This document shows positions 17,664-27,233 of a stretch of 64,000 nucleotides of DNA, one piece after another. Source of the DNA: Sporosarcina pasteurii (GTDB lineage Bacteria > Bacillota > Bacilli > Bacillales_A > Planococcaceae); NCBI RefSeq assembly GCF_041295575.1, contig NZ_CP160452.1:744001-808000 (forward strand), given 5' to 3'. The notes below the pieces were generated by a model. It searched no databases. It was not told the DNA's origin and worked only from the letters and a program-made list of their open reading frames with translations. How positions within the stretch are numbered: the stretch's first letter is position 1; every line of letters starts with the position of its first letter. The translations under genes were made by a program, and so were the position numbers.

Positions 17664-19387
17664 TGAGCTTATTACAAGGGATTGCTGCCTCAAGCGGTAT
17701 AGCGATTGCTAAAGCATACCGTCTAGTAGAGCCAGATTTATCTTTTACAAAACAAACGATTGAAGATGTGGCCGCAGAAACAGCAAGATTTGAAGCTGCT
17801 ATGGCAACTTCAATTAGTGAATTGGAAGCAATTCAAAAAGTTGCTGAAAGGGAGCTAGGTGCCGAAGAAGCTGCAATCTTCACAGCCCATATTTTAGTAT
17901 TAAATGATCCGGAACTAATTAATCCAATTAAAGACAAAATTAACACGGAGAAGGTAAATGCAGAGCACGCATTACAAGAAACAACCGACATGTTTATTTC
18001 CATGTTTGAAGCAATGGAGAATGAGTACATGCAGGAGCGTGCAGCGGATATTCGTGACGTCACAAAGCGAATCTTGTCACATCTGCTCGGTGTGAAAATC
18101 GTGAATCCTAGTACGATATCTGAAGAAGTGATTATTATTGCTGAAGATTTAACACCGTCTGATACAGCACAGCTAAACCGTAATTTCGTTAAAGGTTTTG
18201 CAACAGATATCGGCGGACGTACATCTCACTCAGCAATTATGGCACGTTCTTTAGAGATTCCTGCTGTCGTTGGGACACAGGAGGCGACAAGGCAAATTCA
18301 AGACGGGGATATTTTGATTGTTGACGGATTAACAGGAAAATTACATATTAACCCAACTGAAGAATTGATCGCTGAGTACGAGGCGGAGCAACAAAAGTTT
18401 GAAGCACAAAAAGCAGAGTGGGCAAAGCTTGTGAATGAAAAAACAATGACAGTTGACGGCGAACATGTTGAGTTAGCTGCCAACATTGGTACACCTGAAG
18501 ACTTAGTAGGCGTTATGAATAATGGCGGAGAAGGCATTGGCCTTTACCGTACAGAGTTTTTATACATGGGACGCGACCAATTGCCGACTGAAGATGAGCA
18601 ATTTGAAGCGTATAAAAAAGTATTAGAAGGTATGGAAGGGAAGCCGGTTGTCGTAAGAACATTGGATATCGGTGGCGATAAAGAACTTCCTTACTTACAA
18701 CTTCCGGAAGAAATGAATCCATTCTTAGGATTCCGTGCAATTCGTCTTTGTTTAGAAGAACAAGAGATTTTCCGTACGCAATTACGTGCACTTCTTCGCG
18801 CGAGTATATTTGGAAACTTGAAGATTATGTTCCCGATGATTGCAACGCTAGATGAATTCAGACAAGCAAAAGCAATGTTAGCAGAAGAAAAAGAAGCACT
18901 AGTATCAGCCGGTGAAAAAGTTTCTGAAGATATCGAAGTAGGCATTATGGTTGAAATTCCTTCAACTGCAATTCAAGCTGAACTGTTCGCAAAAGAAGTT
19001 GACTTTTTCAGTATTGGAACGAATGATTTAATCCAATACACAATGGCAGCAGATCGAATGAACGAGCGCGTTTCTTATTTATACCAACCGTATAACCCAG
19101 CGATTTTACGACTTGTGAAGATGGTAATCGACGCTTCACACCGTGAAGGAAAATGGACAGGCATGTGCGGAGAGATGGCTGGCGATGAACTCGCAATTCC
19201 ACTACTTCTCGGAATGGGATTAGACGAGTTTTCAATGAGCGCAACATCTATCTTGCAAGCGCGTTCTCAAATTCGCGGGTTGAAGAAGAGTGATATGGCA
19301 GCACTTGCCGAAGAAGCACTCCAAATGGGAACTGCCGAAGAAGTCGTTCAAGCAGTGAAAGAAAAACTATCATTCATCACCCAGTAA
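17663..19387 (+). CDS. ptsI: PEP-protein phosphotransferase, Enzyme I
   Basis: Transfers phosphate from PEP to HPr. 574 residues, the usual length. The phosphorylated His is H189 in [13 protein letters not shown]. The C-terminal PEP-binding barrel shows [30 protein letters not shown] and the active-site cysteine in [13 protein letters not shown]. Start and ptsH stop overlap (TAATG). No sugar-specific EII gene is adjacent, as in a general ptsHI operon. Confidence 0.97.
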   Translation: MSLLQGIAASSGIAIAKAYRLVEPDLSFTKQTIEDVAAETARFEAAMATSISELEAIQKVAERELGAEEAAIFTAHILVLNDPELINPIKDKINTEKVNAEHALQETTDMFISMFEAMENEYMQERAADIRDVTKRILSHLLGVKIVNPSTISEEVIIIAEDLTPSDTAQLNRNFVKGFATDIGGRTSHSAIMARSLEIPAVVGTQEATRQIQDGDILIVDGLTGKLHINPTEELIAEYEAEQQKFEAQKAEWAKLVNEKTMTVDGEHVELAANIGTPEDLVGVMNNGGEGIGLYRTEFLYMGRDQLPTEDEQFEAYKKVLEGMEGKPVVVRTLDIGGDKELPYLQLPEEMNPFLGFRAIRLCLEEQEIFRTQLRALLRASIFGNLKIMFPMIATLDEFRQAKAMLAEEKEALVSAGEKVSEDIEVGIMVEIPSTAIQAELFAKEVDFFSIGTNDLIQYTMAADRMNERVSYLYQPYNPAILRLVKMVIDASHREGKWTGMCGEMAGDELAIPLLLGMGLDEFSMSATSILQARSQIRGLKKSDMAALAEEALQMGTAEEVVQAVKEKLSFITQ

Positions 19388-19414
19388 ATAAGTGTCGCTA
19401 CACTTATCTGAAGA

Positions 19415-19460
19415 GCAGCATCTTCGAACGAGTCGAGTCGTTTCGAGTTGCTGTTTTTTT
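19415..19460 (+). terminator. Terminator of ptsHI
   Basis: An imperfect long hairpin built on CAGCA...TGCTG with inner TCGAACGA/TCGTTTCGA pairing, followed by seven T residues. Confidence 0.8.
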
Positions 19461-19511
19461 ATATAAAGAAACACTCTCGTTTGAGAGTGAATACATAAAG
19501 GAGAAGATAAA

Positions 19512-20291
19512 ATGACTAGAAAATTAATTATGTTTGATATTGATGGGACCATTTTAGACCATGAAAGTAAAGTGCCAGCGTCAACGAAGGAAGCGATACA
19601 ATTATTAAAAGAAAATGGTCATGAAGTAGCCATTGCGACGGGGCGATCCCCTTATTTCATAAGCGAATTAAGAGCGTTATTAGAAATCGATTCTTTTGTT
19701 TGTTTTAATGGTCAATATGTTGAAATAGATAATGAAGTCATTTACAAGAATCCAACTTCAAAAGAATATTTAAAGGAACTTTTTGATTTCTCATCTGAAA
19801 AAGAACATCCACTTGTTTATATGAGTGCTGAGAAAATGAAGTCAACTGTAGAAATGAATCATGTCATGGAAGGTTCCTTTGCGTCCATCAATATTGACAC
19901 GAGCCATATCCATGTGAATAGCAGCTATTTTAATGAAATAGAAATTTATCAAACACTGTTGTTTTGTCAAGAACACGAAGAAGCGGCATATCGGAAGTCT
20001 ATGAAAGATTTGAACTTTATCCGCTGGCACCAAAATTCAGTAGATGTCCTTCCGATGGGCGGTTCAAAGGCAATGGGGATTGAAAGGTTTATGGAGCATA
20101 CAGGGTTTTCAAAAGAAAATGTCTATGCATTTGGAGATAATTTCAACGACGTAGAAATGCTTCAATTTGTCGGCCATGGCGTGGCAATGGGGAATGCCCC
20201 AGAGCAAGTGAAGCAGGTTGCAAGATATGTTACGAAAGATGTAGGTGACGATGGGATCGCACATGGTTTGGAAATGGTCGGATTACTTTAA
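19512..20291 (+). CDS. HAD-superfamily (Cof-type) phosphatase
   Basis: Cytosolic HAD hydrolase of 259 residues. Motif I DIDGTILD near the N-terminus, motif II in ATGRSP, conserved K in GGSKAMGI and motif III/IV GDNFNDVEML are intact. The C2B-type cap between motifs marks the Cof/YwtE subfamily, which dephosphorylates sugar phosphates and nucleotides such as FMN. Substrate unknown. GGAGAAG precedes the ATG. Confidence 0.9.
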   Translation: MTRKLIMFDIDGTILDHESKVPASTKEAIQLLKENGHEVAIATGRSPYFISELRALLEIDSFVCFNGQYVEIDNEVIYKNPTSKEYLKELFDFSSEKEHPLVYMSAEKMKSTVEMNHVMEGSFASINIDTSHIHVNSSYFNEIEIYQTLLFCQEHEEAAYRKSMKDLNFIRWHQNSVDVLPMGGSKAMGIERFMEHTGFSKENVYAFGDNFNDVEMLQFVGHGVAMGNAPEQVKQVARYVTKDVGDDGIAHGLEMVGLL

Positions 20292-20307
20292 TTGAATCAT
20301 AACATGT

Positions 20308-20346
20308 AAAAAGCTCATTCCTCTTGAATAATAGAAATGAGCTTTT
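20308..20346. terminator. Terminator after the HAD phosphatase gene
   Basis: AAAAGCTCATT pairs with AATGAGCTTTT with a 15-17 nt loop. It is symmetrical enough to work on both strands. Confidence 0.75.
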
Positions 20347-20440
20347 GCGGCACTACTAGGAGAATCCCTAGTTGGATAGGCGATGTATTCTTTTCCACTT
20401 TCCGTCGAAAGTGCCCCAGGGCGGGACAAAGATGTGCCGC
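20347..20440. other. Compact foldable 94-bp element, candidate small RNA or repeat element
   Basis: The ends pair perfectly (GCGGCAC 20347-20353 with GTGCCGC 20434-20440). Inside are two hairpins: ACTAGG/CCTAGT (20355-20360 with 20367-20372) and CACTTTC/GAAAGTG (20396-20402 with 20407-20413). GC content is above the surroundings. Terminators lie on both sides (20308-20346 and 20495-20530). I do not recognise it as a known riboswitch. It could be a non-coding RNA from either strand or a palindromic intergenic repeat. Confidence 0.5.
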
Positions 20441-20494
20441 GTCTCTGTGGTAATTAGTATACCCTTTCTTTGGCGGAATTATACATGACTATTT

Positions 20495-20530
20495 AAAAGG
20501 ACGTTATTCTCTCTAACGTCCTTTTATTTA
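20495..20530. terminator. Bidirectional terminator between the 94-bp element and sda
   Basis: AAAAGGACGTTA (20495-20506) pairs with TAACGTCCTTTT (20514-20525) with a 7-nt loop. It directly abuts the sda stop codon on the minus strand. Confidence 0.85.
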
Positions 20531-20692
20531 TTATAGGGCAGTCTGTTTTAAAGGCTGTGAGCCATCTATTTTATGCACTAATGATCGAAAATGAATTTCG
20601 GCTTTTAATAAATTAATAAAATAAGGGTGTAAATTTAATTCTATCGCTTTGAAGTATGTGTCGATTAATAATTCATCTGACATGTTCTTCAT
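20531..20692 (-). CDS. sda: Sporulation kinase inhibitor Sda
   Basis: Checkpoint protein that binds sporulation histidine kinases such as KinA and blocks Spo0A activation when replication is disturbed. The 53-residue product reads MKNMSDELLIDTYFKAIELN at its start, very close to B. subtilis Sda (SDELLIESYFKATEMN), and keeps the helical-hairpin length, with about eight extra residues at the C-terminus. GGAGGTG lies 8 nt before the ATG at 20692; an ATG at 20683 is an alternative. A DnaA-box cluster lies 125-225 bp upstream, as expected for DnaA-controlled sda. It indicates an endospore former. Confidence 0.9.
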   Translation of the reverse strand: MKNMSDELLIDTYFKAIELNLHPYFINLLKAEIHFRSLVHKIDGSQPLKQTAL

Positions 20693-20817
20693 TAAAAGTT
20701 CACCTCCAACTTTTCTGTAAATAATACTTCGTCTATTAAATTGGACCTTTATATTATGTAGCTAACTTTGCTGTATGTTTAACTTACCAAATATATAATC
20801 TTGGAACAACTGTTCCT

Positions 20818-20916
20818 TTATCCACATTCAGAGTGGATAAGTTGTGGTTAACTTGTTCATAAAGGTGGTAAACATGCTCATACCACTTGGGGTTAGTGTG
20901 TACAAGGTTATCCACA
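20818..20916. promoter_or_regulatory. DnaA-box cluster upstream of sda
   Basis: Two perfect boxes TTATCCACA occur at 20818-20826 and 20908-20916 on the plus strand. One-mismatch boxes on the minus strand lie at 20832-20840 (TTATCCACT) and 20843-20851 (TTAACCACA). In B. subtilis the sda promoter is controlled by DnaA through such boxes, so a similar role is inferred here. Confidence 0.75.
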
Positions 20917-20982
20917 GGTGAAAAGCGACGCGAAATTTGTCGAAAGGTTTTTGTGAATTTGAAGAATATCCCTAATAAATAA

Positions 20983-21012
20983 AAAACAGCCAATTGAAAA
21001 TGGCTGTTGAGA
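20983..21012 (-). terminator. Terminator of the zinc-ribbon membrane protein gene
   Basis: AACAGCCA (20985-20992) pairs with TGGCTGTT (21001-21008); on the minus strand it runs into TTTTTTATTT. Confidence 0.8.
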
Positions 21013-21035
21013 TAAGGATTGTAGTATTCTTGGTA

Positions 21036-21812
21036 TTAGTATGTGATGACCGTTCGAATAAATAGTTGAAGTTTTGTTGAATCTCCAAAAAATGATAGAA
21101 ATAGAAGTAGTAAAATTGAGAAAGTAAAGAGGTAAATGATACACGCATAAAAAGAATCAAGTCCCACTGATTGATTAGTAAGTAAATAAATCATTATATA
21201 AAATGGTAAAACGAATATCGCAAAGAGTACAGACATAACGAGTAGCGTACTTCCGAGTGAAAAGGACTTTAAGATGAATGAGAGTAAAGTAAGTAAAGTG
21301 AATAAGGGGAGGTGAGCACCGTATATACTGATAATTGAGTTATATGAGAATTGAGGGCCGAAGATATGATTGATTATAATAACCGCTAATAAACCAATCA
21401 TCATGAAACCTAAGATAATTACAAAAAAAGAACCAAAATAGGAGGTGAAGGAAGGTTCGCTTGTAAGGTACATGTTGTTTAACGCAAGGTTATAAAAACT
21501 TAGCCCAACGATCATTGTAAAAAGTAAAATACTGATGATGCCGTTTTTATATTCCTCATGTTTATGCTTAAAGATATGTGTAGGGTTTTTAAAATAACTC
21601 AAAAAGTATTGTAGAAAATGAATTACCTTCTCTTTTAACTGATCAAATTGTACATTTGACTCCATTGTGGCAGGAAGATGATTAGTTTGTTCGTTAGAGG
21701 CAGTTACTGAGGAAGGTGTGTGATTAACGTAACCCGTCGTATTAAGCTGCACGCCGCACATTCCGCAATAATACCCGTGATTTTGCTTATGTCCACAATG
21801 ACTACATTCCAT
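21036..21812 (-). CDS. Zinc-ribbon multi-pass membrane protein of unknown function
   Basis: 258-residue protein. The N-terminus has a zinc ribbon (CSHCGHKQNHGYYCGMCG: C4, C7, C18, C21). A low-complexity linker of about 60 residues follows, then about five membrane spans from about residue 95, in the manner of Yip1/DUF-type proteins that couple a ribbon to a membrane domain. AGGGAGG precedes the ATG. No partner gene is adjacent. Function unknown. Confidence 0.75.
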   Translation of the reverse strand: MECSHCGHKQNHGYYCGMCGVQLNTTGYVNHTPSSVTASNEQTNHLPATMESNVQFDQLKEKVIHFLQYFLSYFKNPTHIFKHKHEEYKNGIISILLFTMIVGLSFYNLALNNMYLTSEPSFTSYFGSFFVIILGFMMIGLLAVIIINHIFGPQFSYNSIISIYGAHLPLFTLLTLLSFILKSFSLGSTLLVMSVLFAIFVLPFYIMIYLLTNQSVGLDSFYACIIYLFTFSILLLLFLSFFGDSTKLQLFIRTVITY

Positions 21813-22269
21813 AGTGTATTTCCTCCCTATTAATTTCTATTTAAGCCTTTGAGAGCTATCTGTAAAAGCTTTTATCTACTATATGGATACGAGGATTGTC
21901 CTATGTCACTTAATTGTCGGTAAAAATGATTTGAAGTTTAGTTTATTTTTTTGTGTGATGTGGGTCTTAAGGGGTGTTTGTTAGGTGTTGAAGTTTGTTT
22001 TATGTGAAAGTAGAACTATTTAGAAGGGTGTGTTACAATATTAGGAAATTACTAATTAATCACGAGGTTGATTGGTGTAGTTAAGCCCGAATAGGGGGTG
22101 ACTGAAAGAAACTAACGGTTTTTGACGCGACAAACATGAATGAGTCGATTGAAATATATAAAGGAGAAAATCGGTATTGCCATTTATCTAATAGAGTTTT
22201 TAACGCTGAATGATCGGTGTCTTGAATCCAAATAGGAGTTACTATTTATTCAGAAAAGAGGGAATGCAA
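21813..22269. other. Intergenic region with no confident gene
   Basis: T-rich 457-bp stretch between divergent units. A possible -10 (TACAAT near 22034) and a 25-codon frame from an ATG near 22136 (MNESIEIYKGENRYCHLSNR...) without a ribosome site are visible. I see no recognisable RNA or gene. Confidence 0.4.
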
Positions 22270-22536
22270 ATGGAGAAAAAAACACACATTATCTGGGGAG
22301 ATTCTTCCTTAAGTAAAAACAGGATCAATTTATTGAAAATGAATGGTATGGAAGAAATATTTGTTTTGGATAAGGAGCAATCTTCAATTTTAAAAGAAGA
22401 GAATGATGTCGTTTATTTTTCATTGAAATTTGCACCATTATTGATGAAGGATAGTCCTGGGAAGGTACATCATCTATTCATGTATATTCCTCCGGGGGCA
22501 AAAAACAGGATAAAGAAAGATGAAACAAATCCTTAA
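22270..22536 (+). CDS. Small hypothetical protein
   Basis: 88-residue soluble, lysine-rich protein (MEKKTHIIWGDSSLSKNRIN...). No domain recognised. The ATG at 22270 has AGAGGG about 8 nt upstream; a longer frame from 22210 lacks a site. It precedes the M20 peptidase by 80 bp and may share its transcript. Moderate confidence that it is real. Confidence 0.5.
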   Translation: MEKKTHIIWGDSSLSKNRINLLKMNGMEEIFVLDKEQSSILKEENDVVYFSLKFAPLLMKDSPGKVHHLFMYIPPGAKNRIKKDETNP

Positions 22537-22615
22537 TGAAAGGGAGGACCCTCACTATATTCCTACATGATATACTAGTAATAGATTGCTAGAATTTGAT
22601 TTAGGAGTGTGGAGA

Positions 22616-23758
22616 ATGAAAAAATATCTGGAATGTCATGAAAAAGAAATGTTGACGTTGCTTGAGAAACTAGTAAATATCGATAGTGGCTCAATGAATA
22701 AGGCGGGCGTCGATAAAGTTGGCCAAGTTTTATTTGAAGAATTTGAAAAATTGGGATTCCAAGTTGATGTCATTCCGCAAGAAATTCAAGGCAATCACTT
22801 AGTTATCCGTCATCAACATGCTACAACACCTAAAATTATGGCAGTAGCTCATATGGATACTGTCTTTAAGGAAGGCACAGTAGCGGAACGACCTTTTACG
22901 ATTCGTGATGGACGGGCTTATGGTCCCGGGGTGATTGATATGAAAGGAAGCCATGTAGTGCTGTTATTTGCATTAAAAGCATTACGTGAAAACAACAGTA
23001 AAGCCCTAGAAAATATAGAAGTCATTTTAACAAGTGATGAAGAAATCGGTTCGCATACGTCAAGAGAACTGATTGAAAGTCAAACTGAGCACAAAAAATA
23101 TGCGTTAATTATGGAGCCTGCGAGACAAGATGGTTCCCTTGTTACAGCTCGTCGGGGAGTCGGTGAATATTCGTTATATGTTACTGGGAAAGCCGCACAT
23201 TCAGGTGTGCAACCACAAGCAGGCAGCAGTGCAATCGAGGAATTGGCCCAAAAAACCATAAAATTACATAAGCTCACAAACCACGACGAAGGCATTACGG
23301 TAAATGTGGGTGTGATAGAAGGTGGGACTACAGTAAATACGGTTGCCCCTTCCGCAGTTGCTCGTGTAGATGTACGCATTGATAAAATTGAACAAGCCGA
23401 CTGGATTGAGCGCCAAATCGAATCTATTTGCGCAACGCCAGATGTTGAAGGCACAACAATCGAGTTGAAAGGTGGAATCGAAAGACAACCGATGGTTAAA
23501 AATGAACAAACAATCGCACTGCTAGAAAAAATTCAGGAAGTAGGGCGTGATCTCGGCATCGAAGTGAAAGATATGGCAACCGGCGGCGGTTCTGATGCTT
23601 CATTTACGTCTGCCAAAGGGGTTGCCACAATTGATGGGCTTGGACCAATCGGCGGGCATGCACATAGTGAAGATGAATATTTAGAAATTGCAAGCTTAAC
23701 AGAACGAGCCCTATTATTGGCGCACACGATTCGAAAGTTAACGGATGAAATGAACTAA
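22616..23758 (+). CDS. M20-family metallopeptidase (carboxypeptidase G2-like)
   Basis: Zinc-dependent exopeptidase of 380 residues. Metal and catalytic residues are visible: H and D in AVAHMDTVF, D in GPGVIDMKGS, the Glu pair in TSDEEIGS, E in IMEPAR and the final H in GGHAHSEDEY. A lid/dimerisation domain (GKAAHSGVQPQAG) lies in the middle. The nearest characterised relative is glutamate carboxypeptidase (CPG2). The ATG at 22616 follows GGAG-rich sequence. Substrate, probably a C-terminal Glu or other N-acyl amino acid, is unknown. An AbgT transporter for folate fragments is in the window, but 7 kb away. Confidence 0.88.
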   Translation: MKKYLECHEKEMLTLLEKLVNIDSGSMNKAGVDKVGQVLFEEFEKLGFQVDVIPQEIQGNHLVIRHQHATTPKIMAVAHMDTVFKEGTVAERPFTIRDGRAYGPGVIDMKGSHVVLLFALKALRENNSKALENIEVILTSDEEIGSHTSRELIESQTEHKKYALIMEPARQDGSLVTARRGVGEYSLYVTGKAAHSGVQPQAGSSAIEELAQKTIKLHKLTNHDEGITVNVGVIEGGTTVNTVAPSAVARVDVRIDKIEQADWIERQIESICATPDVEGTTIELKGGIERQPMVKNEQTIALLEKIQEVGRDLGIEVKDMATGGGSDASFTSAKGVATIDGLGPIGGHAHSEDEYLEIASLTERALLLAHTIRKLTDEMN

Positions 23759-23797
23759 CAAACTTTTATTTCGTTAATCGTCCTGGAAAATTATATA

Positions 23798-23842
23798 AAA
23801 AAAGAAGCCGACATGTATTTTGGGCATGTTCGGCTTCTTTGT
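23798..23842. terminator. Bidirectional terminator between M20 peptidase and SulP genes
   Basis: AAAGAAGCCGACATG pairs with CATGTTCGGCTTCTTT (one G-T pair), with A/T runs on both sides. It serves two converging genes. Confidence 0.9.
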
Positions 23843-23846
23843 ATAT

Positions 23847-25439
23847 TTACATAAAGAAATTGTCTTTTCCAATCTTCTCGTAAAGTCCACTTTTCTTGAA
23901 TAAAATCATTTTATCTTTCGGTAGGCGTTTAATAATAATTCGAATGCCCGAATCTTTTGCATCATCGATTAAATCGGAAAGGACAGCTTCTCCGGTTGCG
24001 TCAATAACAGATACGTGCGCCATGTCGATGATGATACTTTTTATATCATCTGACAAAATAACTGGATAATCATCTTCGAAAGATTTTGCAGTACCGAAAA
24101 ATAGTGGCCCATCGAGGCTATATTTTTTAATAGATGCAGCATCGCCATGACCGTATTTGACAACTTCAACATCGGAAAGTTTTTCTACTTTTATGTGAAG
24201 CTTGTTAATCATTTTTCGAATGAATGAAATCACTGCAATTAAAATCCCTACTTGAACCGCGACTGTTAAATTCACAAAAATCGTTAATAGGAAAGTAGTT
24301 AACAAGACGATGGTATCGCCAGTTCTTAATGAAAGAATGTGTGAAAATGCCTTTCGTGCGCTCATATTCCAGGCGACGAACATTAAAATAGGCGCCATTG
24401 CTGCAAGGGGAATATAAGACGCGTAAGGAGCGAAAAGAAGAAGAAACGCAAGTACAAAAAGACTTTGTATAACTCCGGAAATAGGGCTGACTGCACCTGA
24501 ACGAATATTCGTTGCTGTACGTGCGATTGCTCCCGTAGCGGGAATACCTCCAAATAATGGTGTGACAATATTTGCGATACCTTGCCCAAAGAGTTCTCGT
24601 TTAGAACTATGGTTTTCGGTTCCCTCAGCTCTCATGCTGTCCGCAACAACGGCAGATAAAAGGGATTCAATTGCCCCTAATGCTGCAATCACAAGCGCTG
24701 GTGTCCATAATGTAACAACTTTAGATAATGTTATTTCTGGAAAGCGAAATGGAGGAAGGGAATTAGGAATACCTCCAAAAGTAGTGCCAATCGTTTCGAC
24801 TTTTCCGGGGAATATAGCGATAGATACAAGCGTTGGAATAAGAAGCGCAACAAGTAGTACGGGAACTCGAGGTGCAATTTTAGGTAAAATAAAAATGACC
24901 GCCAGTCCAATGAGCGCAATTAAAATACTATACACATTTACAGTGTGGAACTGTTTAACAATGCCAATCATATCTTCGTGAAAAAATTCATTCTGCTCAA
25001 GTCCTGTTAAACCAAAGAAGTTTCCGAACTGTCCGGTAAATATAATCACAGCAATTCCAGTTGTAAAGCCAATGGTCACAGACTTTGGAACAAAGTGGAT
25101 TAAATTACTAACGCCGACAAAACTCATGATGACAAGGAATATTCCGGCAAGAAATCCTGCAATTAACAGTTCTTCATATCCGTATTGTAGTACGATGGCA
25201 AGTAAGATCGGGATAAATGCGCCTGTTGGTCCGGCAATTTGATAACGTGAACCGCCAAGAAGGGCTACGAGAAATCCTGCGATGATGGTCGTGTAAATTC
25301 CATATTCAGGTTTTACGCCTGATGCAATGGCAAAAGCCATCCCGAGTGGAATCGCCACAATCCCGACCGTAATACCCGCAATTAAATCTTTGCGAAAACT
25401 TGCTGCATCGTAATGCTGAAAGCGATTATCCTTGAACAA
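23847..25439 (-). CDS. SulP-family anion transporter with STAS domain
   Basis: 530-residue membrane transporter of the SLC26/SulP family (sulfate, bicarbonate or other anions). It has about 10-12 hydrophobic segments starting with AGITVGIVAIPLGMAFAIASG and the signature GGSRYQIAGPTGAFIPI. The C-terminal STAS domain (about 430-530) includes IDMAHVSVIDATGEAVL. The start is a TTG at 25439 with CGGAGTG 9 nt upstream. Single gene; substrate not predictable. Confidence 0.9.
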   Translation of the reverse strand: MFKDNRFQHYDAASFRKDLIAGITVGIVAIPLGMAFAIASGVKPEYGIYTTIIAGFLVALLGGSRYQIAGPTGAFIPILLAIVLQYGYEELLIAGFLAGIFLVIMSFVGVSNLIHFVPKSVTIGFTTGIAVIIFTGQFGNFFGLTGLEQNEFFHEDMIGIVKQFHTVNVYSILIALIGLAVIFILPKIAPRVPVLLVALLIPTLVSIAIFPGKVETIGTTFGGIPNSLPPFRFPEITLSKVVTLWTPALVIAALGAIESLLSAVVADSMRAEGTENHSSKRELFGQGIANIVTPLFGGIPATGAIARTATNIRSGAVSPISGVIQSLFVLAFLLLFAPYASYIPLAAMAPILMFVAWNMSARKAFSHILSLRTGDTIVLLTTFLLTIFVNLTVAVQVGILIAVISFIRKMINKLHIKVEKLSDVEVVKYGHGDAASIKKYSLDGPLFFGTAKSFEDDYPVILSDDIKSIIIDMAHVSVIDATGEAVLSDLIDDAKDSGIRIIIKRLPKDKMILFKKSGLYEKIGKDNFFM

Positions 25440-25684
25440 TTTAGTTCACTCCGTTCAAGTTATTTTAAATGAAAAATTCACTCTATTATTAAGTGTAGCG
25501 AAAGAATGCTGTCACTGCAAGGAATTGTAAGGGTAATCTAGTATTGTTGAGACGATTATCTTTATAAAGTCTAGCAAAATGAATTTTGGAATCAAAAAAC
25601 GATATTGCTACTTTCTTAGTAGACAATATCGCTTTAAATTGTTGAGCATCATTTTTAACGACACTTGTAAAACCCTTACAACGA

Positions 25685-27013
25685 TCATCCACGTTGTCGT
25701 TCTGGAATGACACGACTAATGATAACCCCGATAATTGCACCAACAATCGCTGGAATTAACCAACCGATTTGTTGTTCATAAAGGGGTAAGTGTGAAAGTA
25801 TAGATGTTACAGGTTTCACATCAATATTTGCTACTTTCAATCCGTCGAAAACACTAATCACTGCTGTACCTAATAATGCTAATATGTAGACGATTGGTTA
25901 TCTGCCAAATGATTTGTCGATGAATGACATCAGCATTAAAACAATCGCCAATGGATAGACCATCATTAAGACTGGGATAGAAATTTTAATCAGTTGGGTT
26001 AAACCGAAATTTCCAATGATCGTACTGAACCCAGCAAACAGGAATACATATACTTTATATGGCAGTTGTGGAAATGTTTCTTCAAAGAATTGAGCGCATG
26101 CTGATACAAGTCCAATTGAAGTTGTTAGACAAGCGAATATAATTGTTAAAGCTAGAATCGTACTGCCAGCGCCTCCGTATAAGAATTTGGAAGCAAGTGC
26201 TAAAATCGCTCCCCCATTATCTTGTAATCCAATGGCTTCGACGCTTGTTGCGCCAATATATCCTAAGGAAACATAAACAAGTGTTAATCCAATTGCGGCG
26301 ATAATCCCAGCAATAATGGTTGCTTTAAAAGCAGGCTCTTTTTTTGTTATGCCCTCTACTTTCAGCGCATTTATTATAATTATTCCGAAAACAAGTGCCG
26401 CGATTACATCCATTGTCAAATAGCCTTCTACAAAGCTTCGGAAGAATGGTTGGCTAGCGTAATCTCCATGTGCTTCTTGGATGTTCCCCATTGGAGTGAT
26501 TAAACTTTTTATGACTAGCGCACCAATAATGACAAATAAGATTGGTGTTAAGATTTTGCCAATTCTGTCCACTAATTTTGCAGGGTTTAACGCAAGTACA
26601 ACGGTAATTGTAAAGAATACAATTGTAAATACTAGGAGTGGCCAGTTTGACTGAGCTACTTCTTTTGTTAAAAAGGGAACTATTCCAATTTCATAAGATA
26701 CCGTTGCAGTCCTCGGAATGCCAAAAAACGGACCAATTGCCATATAGATAATCATTGTGAAAATGACACCAAAAGCTGGATGTACACGACTCGCAATTGA
26801 CTGAAGTCCTCCACTTTCTCCGGTGTTCGAATTCGCAATAGCTAGTACGGCTACTAGCGGTAGGCCAACTCCTGTAATTAAAAATCCGAGCATCGCGATA
26901 ACTAGGTTATCCCCTGCCATTTGACCAAGAGCCGGTGGAAATATGATATTTCCAGCGCCTAAAAATAGAGCGAAAAGCATTAGCCCAATGATAAAGTTCT
27001 TTCGAAGTGTCAC
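25685..27013 (-). pseudogene. brnQ: Branched-chain amino acid transporter BrnQ interrupted by an in-frame TAA
   Basis: LIVCS-family sodium-coupled uptake of Leu/Ile/Val. The frame from the ATG at 27013 runs 371 codons to a TAA at 25898-25900. It then continues in the same frame for 70 more codons (PIVYILALLG...ISRVIPERQRG) to a TGA at 25685. The total of about 442 matches the intact paralogue at 52129, which has a Ser at the equivalent of the stop (NHSRIVY versus GR-stop-PIVY). A single TCA to TAA change explains it. The truncated product lacks the last one or two membrane spans. A weak CodY-like TTCTGAAA core lies upstream near 27156. Confidence 0.88.
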
Positions 27014-27233
27014 AATATTTGCAGCTCCTTGAATTTATGAATCTTTTAATTTAAACCAATGACTAGTATAACAAAACTTTCGACAAAAAACGAAGATAAA
27101 TTAAATAAATGTCGAATTTTGCAAGAAAGCACTCGGGAGACGGTTTCTAATATTCTGAAATGCGCTTTAATTTACGGTTGACAATATGGAGTGTAAACTA
27201 TAAATAATAGCGTTTTCATAGGGGGTTATTAAA

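Noticed and set aside
22136..22213. 25-codon ORF before the small hypothetical gene
   Set aside because: No ribosome site and no homology recognised; reported only as part of the intergenic description.
25489..25746. 85-codon minus-strand frame downstream of brnQ
   Set aside because: Its upstream end overlaps the 3' remnant of brnQ in another frame; no ribosome site or family pattern.
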